NCBI RefSeq assembly: GCF_029946515.1
Contig: NZ_JARZHH010000037.1
Span: 1-64,000, forward strand
Direction of reading: 5' to 3'
Length of the DNA: 64,000 nucleotides
Source of the DNA: Polyangium sp. 6x1
GTDB taxonomy: Bacteria > Myxococcota_A > Polyangia > Polyangiales > Polyangiaceae
Shown: positions 46,668 through 59,991 of the stretch, piece by piece
Layout of the letters: every line of letters begins with the position of its first letter
Position numbering within the stretch: position 1 is the stretch's first letter
Notes under the pieces: generated by a model
Told to the model about the DNA's origin: nothing
The model's database searches: none
What the model saw: the letters and a program-made list of their open reading frames with translations, nothing else
Position numbers and translations under genes: made by a program

Positions 46668-46944
46668 TTGTCCCGAGGGGGACGCCTCGCGTCCCCCTCT
46701 CGGCCAGGCGGAGCCCGGCCGATTCACCCCCCGAGGCGAGCTCGCTTCGCGATCTCGCAGAGCATCGAACTGTTCGATGCTCCAGGCGATCCTCGACAGA
46801 AGAAACGACGAGGGGATCGGCGCGAGCTCGCCGGTCCCTCTCGTTTTCGGGCAAGGACGATCCCGGACGAACGGAAAGGGGGAGCCAGCGCGAGCGCGCC
46901 GCTCCCCCGACGAACGGAACGATTGGGATCTACGGGCCGTTGCC
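46628..46944. other. Gene-free 317-bp stretch with a second perfect hairpin
   Basis: I see no gene here. Besides the terminator-like hairpin, GAGCATCGAA (46760-46769) and TTCGATGCTC (46773-46782) form a perfect 10-bp stem around CTG. Two near-copies of CGACGAACGGAA lie close to 46900. Short ORFs on both strands look like shadows. It could hold a small RNA, but no promoter is convincing. Confidence 0.4.
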
Positions 46945-47367
46945 CTACGGTTTTTGCTGCGGCGCTTGCTGCTTCGGCTGCGGCGCCGGTTGTGGCTGCG
47001 CCGGCCGGAGCACGACGTCGAGCCGCACCTGATCGCCCTCGTTGTAGTTCTGGAGGGACGCGGGCGGGAAGGTGAACTCGAGCTGCCCTTGCTCGGTCTG
47101 CACCTTGAGGTCGCCCTTCTCCTTGTCGATGTCGACGATGCGGCCGGTCACCTGATGGCGGCCGATCCCGGCCTGCGCCATCTTCTGGGCGCGCTGCTGC
47201 TTGTGCTGCTGCATGCCCTGCTGATGCTGGGCGCCTTGCTGCTGCTGCTGCTGGGCGCCTTGCTGCGGCTGCTGCTGCGGCTGCTGCTGCGTGCCTTCTT
47301 CGGCCATCACGGCGCTGGCGCCCACCACGAGCGCGGCCGCGGCCATCAGACCCAAGAGTTTCTTCAT
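46945..47367 (-). CDS. Secreted glutamine-rich protein with small beta domain
   Basis: This 140-aa protein has a signal peptide (about 1-22, ending MAEEG). A Gln-rich region (about 25-68) with QQQPQQ and QHQQGMQQHKQQ follows. A compact beta domain (about 70-120: TGRIVDIDKEKGDLKVQTEQG) and a Pro/Gln tail complete it. The beta part resembles small OB-like or CsgF-like modules, but I cannot assign a family. It is divergent from the VKOR gene. Function is unknown. Confidence 0.75.
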   Translation of the reverse strand: MKKLLGLMAAAALVVGASAVMAEEGTQQQPQQQPQQGAQQQQQQGAQHQQGMQQHKQQRAQKMAQAGIGRHQVTGRIVDIDKEKGDLKVQTEQGQLEFTFPPASLQNYNEGDQVRLDVVLRPAQPQPAPQPKQQAPQQKP

Positions 47368-47621
47368 GGCTTTCCGTCTCCTCCGACCCATTCGACGCTC
47401 GGGAAGCCGGGCCATGACGAGCCTGGTTCCCCCCCCGAGGTCCCGGTGGGCCTCCCCCCTCCCGCCTCGCAACGGTGGTGCCGTCCCGAACCGAGACGGA
47501 TCGCGGACGCTCGCTCCTTCTCCGGGATGTCCGGCTGCGCAGACCCGAAACGCTCGACCACGAGCCCTCTCCACCCCAGAGACCGTTTGACGGGCCGGGG
47601 CCTCCGGCGTAAGCCGACGAC

Positions 47622-48884
47622 ATGTCCGGCGCACCTCGTCGCTGGCCCCCGGCCCTCGCGCTCGTCGCATCGCTGCTCGGGCTCGTCTTTGGCGGCCTCT
47701 CGACGCTCGATTACTCGAAGCACCTCGACCGCCAGGTCCACGACATCCACTGCTCGTTCGTCCCCGGGCTCTCCGCGGGCGGGGCGGGTGAGAACGCTTG
47801 CCGCGCGGCCATGTACAGCCCGTACTCGGCGCTCTTCCGCGACCGGTACTGGGGCGGCATCCCGATCTCGCTCTTCGCCGTCGGGGCCTTCGCGTTCTTC
47901 GCGGCCTTCGCGCTCTACCTCCTGCTCGCAGGGCCCCGGGCCCCGCGCCGCGCCGCGCAGTTCTACGGCGCCGTGAGCCTCACGCCCCTCGTCGTCTCGG
48001 GCCTGATGTTCGCGATCTCGGCGCTCAAGCTCGGGCAGTACTGCAAGACGTGCGTCGGGATCTACATCTCGTCCGTCCTGCTCGCCGTGGGCGGCGTCAT
48101 GATCCTGCTCGACGCGCGGGCCAAGGGCGCGCCGGCTCCCGCCGCGGACAAACCCGAGGGCGCCGCGGAAGGCGCGAGCGCAGGGCGGCCCGTGGGCGCG
48201 ATCTGGCTCGTGCCCGCCTGGCTCGTCGCGCTCGGGATCTTCACGATCACGCCGACCTTGATCTACTTGAGCGCGCTGCCGAGCTACGCCTCGTACATCT
48301 CGGGCTGCGGCAAGCTCGCGAAGCCGACCGAGCCGAACAACGCGCTGCTCCGGCACACGCCGGCCGGCGCGAAGCAGCCGGCGACGCTCTTCGTCGACCC
48401 GCTCTGCCCGACGTGCAAGGCCTTCCACAAGCGCCTCGAGGCCGACAAGATCTTCGAGCGCCTCGACACGACGCTCGTGCTCTTCCCGCTCGACAACGAG
48501 TGCAACTGGATGCTCGACCGCCCGCTGCACCCGGGCGCGTGCCTCGTCTCGAAGGCCGTGCTCTGCGGGGAGAACCGCGCGGTCGACGTGCTCGAATGGG
48601 CCTACGACAACCAGGAGCGGCTGCTCGAAGGCGCGAAGTCGCCGGCGGGGCTCGCCACGGTTCGCTCGGCGATCCGGGAGAAGTGGTCGAACCTCGACGC
48701 GTGCATCGACTCGAAAGAGACGAAGCTCCGCCTCGAACGAATGCTCCGCTACATCGTGAACAACCAGCTGCAGGTCTCCACGCCGCAGCTCTTCCTCGGC
48801 GACACGCGGCTCTGTGACGAGGACAGCGACATCGGCCTCGCCTACAGCATCCGCAAGCTCGCGCCGGACCTGGGGCTCCCATGA
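47622..48884 (+). CDS. VKOR-type membrane thiol oxidase fused to thioredoxin-like domain
   Basis: This 420-aa protein has a bacterial vitamin K epoxide reductase domain (about 1-165), with four or more membrane helices, loop cysteines at 44 and 60 and the quinone-side CKTC at 141-144. A fifth helix leads to a periplasmic thioredoxin/DsbA-like domain (about 235-415) with CPTC near 263. In bacteria such fusions oxidise periplasmic thiols and pass electrons to quinones, replacing DsbB plus DsbA. ATG 47622 is well placed. It heads a three-gene unit, overlapping the next start in ATGA. Confidence 0.9.
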   Translation: MSGAPRRWPPALALVASLLGLVFGGLSTLDYSKHLDRQVHDIHCSFVPGLSAGGAGENACRAAMYSPYSALFRDRYWGGIPISLFAVGAFAFFAAFALYLLLAGPRAPRRAAQFYGAVSLTPLVVSGLMFAISALKLGQYCKTCVGIYISSVLLAVGGVMILLDARAKGAPAPAADKPEGAAEGASAGRPVGAIWLVPAWLVALGIFTITPTLIYLSALPSYASYISGCGKLAKPTEPNNALLRHTPAGAKQPATLFVDPLCPTCKAFHKRLEADKIFERLDTTLVLFPLDNECNWMLDRPLHPGACLVSKAVLCGENRAVDVLEWAYDNQERLLEGAKSPAGLATVRSAIREKWSNLDACIDSKETKLRLERMLRYIVNNQLQVSTPQLFLGDTRLCDEDSDIGLAYSIRKLAPDLGLP

Positions 48885-49579
48885 AATACGCAGGGATCGT
48901 CGGTATCGTGGCCGGGTGCACGCTGCTCGCGGGATCGGCCTTCGCGGTGCACGCGGAGGTGAAGTCGTCGGCGGAGCGGCTGAAGACGGGGATCGCGGAG
49001 TCGGTGAAGCCCGCGGTGGCGATCGCGAACGACGCGGAGGCCCCGTATTGCACGCCGAAATTCAAGGAGGTCCTGGCGCGCGTGATTCACGCGTGCGGGC
49101 TCGAAGGCGGCGAGGCGCGTCGCGGCTGCCAGCCGGCCGACGTGAAGAACCTGGCCTCGATCAGCGACGACGATTTCAACGCGCTCTTCACGCCGCTGAA
49201 GGATCGCGGAGGCGTCGTGATGTTCGACGACGGCTCGGAGAAGCTCGACGACGACGGCAAGAAGATGCTCGAGGAGCTCTGGGTCGAGCGGAAGGGCGCC
49301 CGGTATTTCTTCATCGTGGCGCGCGCCTCGAAGACGGGCACGCCGGACTTCAACCGGTCGCTCTCGCACAAGCGCGCGAACAGCGCGTTTTTCCACATCG
49401 GCGACAAGTTCAAGGAGCCCGACCTCGACAAACAGGTGGGCCTCCTCTGGCTCGGCAACGAGTTCGCCCAGCTCGGCAAGGAATACTGCGAATGGAATGT
49501 CTCGCGGAAAGGCAAGGCCTGCGCCGCGGAGGCGATCAACCGGAGCGCGTTCGTGTCATGGGTCGACTGTCAGCTCTGA
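48881..49579 (+). CDS. Secreted OmpA-like protein with several cysteines
   Basis: This 232-aa protein has a signal peptide (about 1-25). The C-terminal half (about 108-205) has VMFDDGSEKLDDDGKKML and SLSHKRANSAFFHI, close to an OmpA-type peptidoglycan-binding domain. Six or so cysteines (YCTPKF, HACGLEG, RGCQPA, EYCEWN, KACAAE, VDCQL) would need disulfides, which fits its place between two thiol-disulfide genes. Its end overlaps the next gene by 22 bp. Confidence 0.75.
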   Translation: MKYAGIVGIVAGCTLLAGSAFAVHAEVKSSAERLKTGIAESVKPAVAIANDAEAPYCTPKFKEVLARVIHACGLEGGEARRGCQPADVKNLASISDDDFNALFTPLKDRGGVVMFDDGSEKLDDDGKKMLEELWVERKGARYFFIVARASKTGTPDFNRSLSHKRANSAFFHIGDKFKEPDLDKQVGLLWLGNEFAQLGKEYCEWNVSRKGKACAAEAINRSAFVSWVDCQL

Positions 49580-50238
49580 TTCTCCCGCTCGCGTTCGTCG
49601 CGCTCGCCTGCGAAACCGGCGCCGGCGCCAAACCAGAGCCTCCGGTGACGGGCCGTAGCAATGCGGTCACGGCTGGAAGCGGCACGGCCGCGACGAGCCC
49701 GACCCAAACCACGGCCTCCGCGAAGCCGAGCGCCGCTCCTGCCGCGCCTCGCAAGCTCTGCGCCGATACGACGGCGCGCCCGGCGCCGAAGGGCGCCCTG
49801 AGGACCGCCGCGGCCCCGGGCGCGACGGCGCTGCCCGGAAGCATTTCGTTCGGCGTCGGCAAATGGGTCTGGGTGAACCTCTGGGCGGCCTGGTGTGGGC
49901 CGTGCAAAGAAGAAATGCCCCGGCTCCAGAACTTCCAGAGCCGCCTGCGCAATGCGGGGGTGATGATCGACCTCGCGTTCGTCTCGCTCGACGACGACGA
50001 GCGGCAGCTCTCGCGGTTCCTCGAAGCCCAACCCGAGGCCGGGGTGCGTGCGTCCTACTGGCTGCCCGAGGGCGGCGGGCGCGACAGCTGGATCGCGGCC
50101 CTCGGCGTCAAGGACGCGGGCAACCTCCCCGTCCACGCCCTCATCGCGCCCAGCGGGCAGCTCGCCTGCCTCATCCAGGGGGCCGTCGAGGAGTCGGACT
50201 ACCAGGCGATCGCCGACATCGTCGGCACGAAGCGATGA
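49558..50238 (+). CDS. TlpA-like thioredoxin lipoprotein
   Basis: This 226-aa protein has a lipoprotein signal with Cys near residue 17 (ALACETG), a Thr/Ala/Pro-rich spacer and a thioredoxin domain (about 85-220) with the active site WCGPC near 112-116 and a cis-Pro region NLPVHALI. It probably works as a periplasmic thiol-disulfide reductant or oxidant. It is the last gene of the VKOR-OmpA-TlpA unit. The start at ATG 49558 overlaps the OmpA-like gene. Confidence 0.88.
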   Translation: MGRLSALILPLAFVALACETGAGAKPEPPVTGRSNAVTAGSGTAATSPTQTTASAKPSAAPAAPRKLCADTTARPAPKGALRTAAAPGATALPGSISFGVGKWVWVNLWAAWCGPCKEEMPRLQNFQSRLRNAGVMIDLAFVSLDDDERQLSRFLEAQPEAGVRASYWLPEGGGRDSWIAALGVKDAGNLPVHALIAPSGQLACLIQGAVEESDYQAIADIVGTKR

Positions 50239-50275
50239 CGCGCGGCGCCGGTCGCGGTAGAAGCTAGCCCCGCCC

Positions 50276-52660
<2,385 letters not shown>

Positions 52661-52746
52661 TTCGCCTCACCGCAGCCCGTTTCTCCTCGCCTGCCCCGCG
52701 TCCTTCGCGTGGTGCGTCCGCGTGCTCCGTGCCACCACGCGCGCGT

Positions 52747-52776
52747 CGTAAAACGTTGACATGGACGTAAAAGTTG
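52747..52776 (+). promoter_or_regulatory. Direct repeats before the four-lipoprotein cluster
   Basis: CGTAAAACGTTG (52747-52758) and CGTAAAAGTTG (52766-52776) are near-identical direct repeats 19 bp apart, overlapping TTGACA at 52756-52761. A possible -10 GAATTT lies 17 bp on. Promoter or operator function is unproven. Confidence 0.3.
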
Positions 52777-52840
52777 GCGAATTTCTACGCGCGGCGGGGG
52801 GCCTCACGCAGGCTCCGCGCGATCACAGGAGCTGGTGCAG

Positions 52841-53062
52841 ATGAGCAAATGGCTACTCAGCGCGGGTGCCTTCGTGGTGCTGTCGGGCGCCTTCGGATGT
52901 ACGCCGCCGAAGGTCGTCACGCAGATCACGAGCGCTCGTGATCAGATGAAATTCCTGGTCGTCCAGGGCAATTCTCAGCAGATCGTCAAGTGCCAGGTGG
53001 CCGCCGACGGCGCGCTCTCCGGATGCAAAACGATGCAGCTCGTCCTGCAGGACGAGGATTGA
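52841..53062 (+). CDS. Small lipoprotein 1 of a four-gene cluster
   Basis: This 73-aa protein has a lipobox GAFGC near residue 20 and a short mature part with TPPKVVTQITS and two cysteines. Family unknown. AGGAG at 52827-52831 fits ATG 52841, not the GTG at 52835. It shares the TPPK-V motif with lipoprotein 3 (PPPKVLTRQ), so these two may be related. Confidence 0.75.
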   Translation: MSKWLLSAGAFVVLSGAFGCTPPKVVTQITSARDQMKFLVVQGNSQQIVKCQVAADGALSGCKTMQLVLQDED

Positions 53063-53073
53063 GAGGAATGACC

Positions 53074-53364
53074 ATGTCCCGCATCCCGATGGCGCTTTTC
53101 GCCCTCGCTCTCGCGGCCCTCTCGACGGGTTGCGTCACGCGAAGCATCACGAACTTCGAGGACAACCTCAAGAGCCCGGTGACGGCGCTCGAGGTCATGA
53201 AGACCGAGAACTACCTCTTCTTCGCGAAGAGGACGCACCAGTTCTACCTGTGCCAGGACACGGGCGACAAGCTCGTGTGCAAGCTGTCCTGCGACGCCCA
53301 GAATGATGTCGTTTGCCCGCAGGGGCAGGCCGGCTATGGCGGCGCGGGGAGCAACGTCCGCTGA
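53074..53364 (+). CDS. Small lipoprotein 2 of a four-gene cluster
   Basis: This 96-aa protein has the lipobox LSTGC near residue 17 and a mature part with TNFEDNLKS and four cysteines (LCQDT, VCKLSCD, VVCPQG). No family is evident. GAGAGGA lies 6 bases before ATG 53074; ATG 53068 is an alternative. It starts 11 bp after lipoprotein 1. Confidence 0.75.
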   Translation: MSRIPMALFALALAALSTGCVTRSITNFEDNLKSPVTALEVMKTENYLFFAKRTHQFYLCQDTGDKLVCKLSCDAQNDVVCPQGQAGYGGAGSNVR

Positions 53365-53376
53365 GGAGGAATCACG

Positions 53377-53646
53377 ATGAAATCGATTCGTATCGCGCTC
53401 GTCGCATTGATCGCCCTCTTCGGCATCGCGTGTGGTCCGCCCCCGAAGGTGTTGACGCGCCAGACGTTCCTCGGCGCGGAGAAGGTGTACCAGGAGCGCA
53501 TGCAGACGCGCGGCGAGGTCGACCCGAGCACCAAGCAAGTGCTCTTCGACTTCTCCGTTCAGGTCTGTGACGCGACCGAGACCGGCTCCACGAACTGCAA
53601 GGAGACGAAGGTTCTCCAGAACGTAGTCCCCCAGAGCATTTACTGA
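53377..53646 (+). CDS. Small lipoprotein 3 of a four-gene cluster
   Basis: This 89-aa protein has the lipobox FGIAC near residue 19, then GPPPKVLTRQTF, and two cysteines in VQVCDATETG and TNCKETK. Strong GAGGAGGA precedes ATG 53377. It starts 12 bp after lipoprotein 2 and has no recognisable family. Confidence 0.75.
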   Translation: MKSIRIALVALIALFGIACGPPPKVLTRQTFLGAEKVYQERMQTRGEVDPSTKQVLFDFSVQVCDATETGSTNCKETKVLQNVVPQSIY

Positions 53647-53663
53647 GCGGAGGAGCGACTGCC

Positions 53664-53960
53664 ATGAAGAAGACGATATTCCTGCTCGGTGCGGCGCTCT
53701 GCCTGCTCTCCGGGTGCAGCAACAAGGTCCGTTACCGGACCGCCGGCGGCTGGCTCTTCTCGGAAGACCGCAAGCCCATCGCCCTGTACCAGACGTACCT
53801 CGAGGGTACGTGTTCGAGCGGATTTGCCGGCTTCGGCAAGGGCTGCTCGGACACGAACTCGAAGCTTTTGCGCTGCAACCTCAATGCGGACAACACGCTC
53901 ACCTGCGTGGAAGACGCGGCCGCGAACGCATTCCTCAACAAGGACATCCCCGAGCGTTGA
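53664..53960 (+). CDS. Small lipoprotein 4 of a four-gene cluster
   Basis: This 98-aa protein has the lipobox LLSGC near residue 18. The mature part (TAGGWLFSEDRKPIALYQTY) carries cysteines in GTCSSG, KGCSDT, LRCNLN and LTCVED, enough for two disulfides. GGAGGAG before ATG 53664 is strong. Its stop abuts the convergent YkgJ-like gene, 1 bp apart. Confidence 0.75.
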   Translation: MKKTIFLLGAALCLLSGCSNKVRYRTAGGWLFSEDRKPIALYQTYLEGTCSSGFAGFGKGCSDTNSKLLRCNLNADNTLTCVEDAAANAFLNKDIPER

Positions 53961-53961
53961 T

Positions 53962-54651
53962 TCAGGGCCCTCGTTCCCGAGGGCCTGATTCGAACGCCTC
54001 GAGGATCTCGTCCCACGCCGCTCCGTCCCGGAGCCCGAGCGTCTCCCGCCTCGCCGAAAGACACGCCTCGCTGCCCGCCACGAACGCCCGGCAGTCGCCG
54101 GGGCGAATCTCGTAAATCGTGCACCGTTTGTCCGGGCCGAGCAATTGGCACCGGCCATCGGCGGCGAGGCGCAGCGTGACCCGCCCGTCCCGCGACCGCT
54201 TCACGTACGCCCGGCCCGCGAGGTCCCGCCGGCCCGCAGCGCGGAAGCGCGCGAGGTCGTGCTCGTCGAGCCGCACGTCCGCGTGGTGGCAGCAAGCCGC
54301 GCAGGTCGTGCAATCGAGCGGCATCGTCCGCGTCGGCCCCTCGAAGAGCACGTCGCGCGCGCACCAGTCGAGCACGACCGGCCGGAAACGCGGGCGGACC
54401 CGCACGAGGGCGAGCCCGGAGAGGGGGCTTGTCTTCACGCGCCGAAATCGCCGCTGCTCCAGGGTGAGCAGGGCGCAGAGGCCGAGCTCGGTGAGCTTTC
54501 CCTCCGTGGTCAGGCCGAGCAGGATCTGCACGGAATCCCGCTCGTCCACGATCGCCGCGAGCCCGCCCGCGCGCACGTGGGCCGCCGCGCGCAGAAGCCA
54601 GCGCGGTCGGAACCTGCGCCAGACGGGGCGCTCCACGGGCGGTGCGGACAT
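53962..54651 (-). CDS. YkgJ-type cysteine-cluster protein
   Basis: This 229-aa soluble protein has CTTCAACC (Cys114, 117, 120 and 121) and later GRCQLLG, KRCTIYE and GDCRAF. These together make the metal-binding cysteine cluster of the YkgJ/UPF0153 family, whose role is unclear but often tied to zinc or iron-sulfur binding. The N-terminal 95 residues are extra compared with the small family members. It is divergent from the amidotransferase gene by 51 bp. Confidence 0.85.
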   Translation of the reverse strand: MSAPPVERPVWRRFRPRWLLRAAAHVRAGGLAAIVDERDSVQILLGLTTEGKLTELGLCALLTLEQRRFRRVKTSPLSGLALVRVRPRFRPVVLDWCARDVLFEGPTRTMPLDCTTCAACCHHADVRLDEHDLARFRAAGRRDLAGRAYVKRSRDGRVTLRLAADGRCQLLGPDKRCTIYEIRPGDCRAFVAGSEACLSARRETLGLRDGAAWDEILEAFESGPRERGP

Positions 54652-54702
54652 GGGGAGCCCCTATCACGCGCGCGGCGCCGGGAGGGGACCTTTTCCGGAA
54701 AC

Positions 54703-55464
54703 ATGATTATGATCGGAGGGATGGCTGCCGAGCGCTCGGACCTTTCGAACCGGAAAATCTTCATCATGAAGACGGGGGAGCCCGTCCCGAAGGTGCGCGA
54801 GCGCCGCGGCGAGTTCGCGGATCTCATCACGTCCGTGATCGGCGACGCCTGGAGCGGAGGCTACGAGACCTTCGACGCCCGCGAAGGCGCGCCGCCGGAC
54901 ATGAAGGGCGCCGCCGCCCTGGTGATCACCGGCTCGGCGGCGAACGTGCCCGACCGCGAGCCGTGGATGCTCGCCACGGAGGGGTTCCTGCGCGAGGTCG
55001 TGTGCATGGGCCTGCCCACGTTCGGGATTTGTTTTGGCCACCAAATTCTCGCCCAGGCGCTCGGGGGCGAGGTGAAGCGCAACCCGCGCGGCCGCGAGAT
55101 CGGCACGCGCTCGATCCAGAGGCTCGCCGCCGACCCGATCTTCGACGGCCTCCCCGAGGTCTTCACGGCAAACGTGACGCACGTGGACTCGGTCGTGCGG
55201 CTGCCGGACGGGGCGACGGTGCTCGCGAAGAACGACCTCGAAGATCACCACGCGATCCGCTTCACCGAGACCTGCTACGGCGTGCAGTTCCACCCCGAGC
55301 TCGATGCTGACGTGATGCGCGGCTACATCGAGCACCGCTGGGAAGTCCTCGCCGGCGAGGGATTTTCCGTCGAGGCGCTGCACGCCGGGATCGAAGAGGG
55401 GGAGTTCGGGCGGCGCACGCTCTTGAACTTCATCCGCCACATCCTCCCGCGCGACGCGCGCTGA
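54703..55464 (+). CDS. Class I glutamine amidotransferase-like protein
   Basis: This 253-aa protein resembles the stand-alone GMP-synthase-like amidotransferases. It has the nucleophile motif FGICFGHQ near 108-115 and the His-Glu motif GVQFHPEL near 195-202, so the catalytic triad is complete. It would release ammonia from glutamine or act as a gamma-glutamyl hydrolase; its acceptor is not known. ATG 54703 was chosen, but ATGs at 54709, 54721 and 54766 also fit. It is not linked to a known partner enzyme. Confidence 0.85.
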   Translation: MIMIGGMAAERSDLSNRKIFIMKTGEPVPKVRERRGEFADLITSVIGDAWSGGYETFDAREGAPPDMKGAAALVITGSAANVPDREPWMLATEGFLREVVCMGLPTFGICFGHQILAQALGGEVKRNPRGREIGTRSIQRLAADPIFDGLPEVFTANVTHVDSVVRLPDGATVLAKNDLEDHHAIRFTETCYGVQFHPELDADVMRGYIEHRWEVLAGEGFSVEALHAGIEEGEFGRRTLLNFIRHILPRDAR

Positions 55465-55502
55465 CGTTCCCCGGCGCCCTCCTCACGTTACGTCAGCATC
55501 GT

Positions 55503-55524
55503 AAAAAACTGACTCGCGGGTCAG
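55503..55524 (-). terminator. Intrinsic terminator of the TetR gene
   Basis: On the minus strand, CTGAC pairs with GTCAG (55509-55513 and 55520-55524) around a 6-base loop, followed by a run of six Ts (55503-55508). It lies about 50 bp beyond the tetR stop. Confidence 0.55.
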
Positions 55525-55575
55525 GTCCGGACGAACCCTCTTGGAGGTCCTGAATGACCGGCGGGTTTCCGCGCT

Positions 55576-56217
55576 CTAAGCGCTCGTTTTGCGGGTCTTG
55601 CGGGGCTTCGGGGGGACCGAGACGGGCGGCTCGAGGGCGCGGTCGATGCGCAGGTAGCCGCGCTGCAGGAGGCGGAAGAGCTGTTCGACGAGCTGCTCGC
55701 GGGGCCACGCCTGGCCTCGATCAGTGCTCTCGGTGAAGATCTCTTTCAGCGCGCCGACGGTGAACGTCGCGTAGATCGTCGTGTCGCCTTCGGCCACGAT
55801 CCCGAGGCGCTGGCCCTCGTCGAGGCTCACGCGGAGCAGCGTCTTCACGCCGTCGTAGAAGGAGCGGATCTTCGCGGCGAAGGCCGGATCGAGGCCCGGC
55901 GCGAAGGAGAGCAGGAGCTGCGTGAGCGCGGGGTCGTCGAGCAGGACGGCCACGATGCCGCGGATGTTGTGCTTGATCTGCGCCTCGATGTCGCCCTGCG
56001 TGTCGACCGTGAGGATCGCGCCGCCGAGGCGCGAGAAGAGGCCGTCGACGAGCTCCACGAAGACCGAGCGCTTGTCGGGGAAGTAGAGATAAAACGTGCC
56101 CTTGGCGACGCTCGCCCGGGCCACGATGTCGTCGACCTTCGCCGCGTGATAGCCCTTCGTCGCGAAGACGTCGCGAGCCGCACGGAGGAGCTCGAGACGG
56201 CGCTCGGCCTTGTCCAT
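55576..56217 (-). CDS. TetR-family transcriptional repressor
   Basis: This 213-aa protein has the TetR DNA-binding helix-turn-helix near residues 25-45 (VDDIVARASVAKGTFYLYF) and a variable ligand domain. It ends in a Pro/Lys-rich tail. It is divergent from the acyl-CoA dehydratase-type genes with 152 bp between starts. A perfect palindrome in that gap is the likely binding site, so it probably controls that operon and itself. The ligand may be an acyl-CoA; that is inference from neighbours and family. Confidence 0.92.
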   Translation of the reverse strand: MDKAERRLELLRAARDVFATKGYHAAKVDDIVARASVAKGTFYLYFPDKRSVFVELVDGLFSRLGGAILTVDTQGDIEAQIKHNIRGIVAVLLDDPALTQLLLSFAPGLDPAFAAKIRSFYDGVKTLLRVSLDEGQRLGIVAEGDTTIYATFTVGALKEIFTESTDRGQAWPREQLVEQLFRLLQRGYLRIDRALEPPVSVPPKPRKTRKTSA

Positions 56218-56320
56218 GAAGGGCCTTGTACCACCTCACCCGCGTGATGCGCACAACGGATACGCGCCAGACGAGCGGGCTCTACCTTGCCCCGATCGGG
56301 TCACCATGATACCCCATTCT

Positions 56321-56340
56321 GACTGACTGGACAGTCAGTC
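56321..56340. promoter_or_regulatory. Perfect palindromic operator, TetR type
   Basis: GACTGACTG (56321-56329) and CAGTCAGTC (56332-56340) are exact reverse complements around a GA spacer, and the pattern resembles operators known for TetR regulators of acyl-CoA metabolism. It ends 29 bp before the ATG of the activase gene and lies between the divergent genes. The TetR protein next door is the obvious candidate. Confidence 0.85.
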
Positions 56341-56369
56341 GGGGGCAAACGGGACGGGAGAGGGACGGC

Positions 56370-59966
<3,597 letters not shown>

Positions 59967-59991
59967 CGTCGAAGGAGTCAGGGAGGAATCG

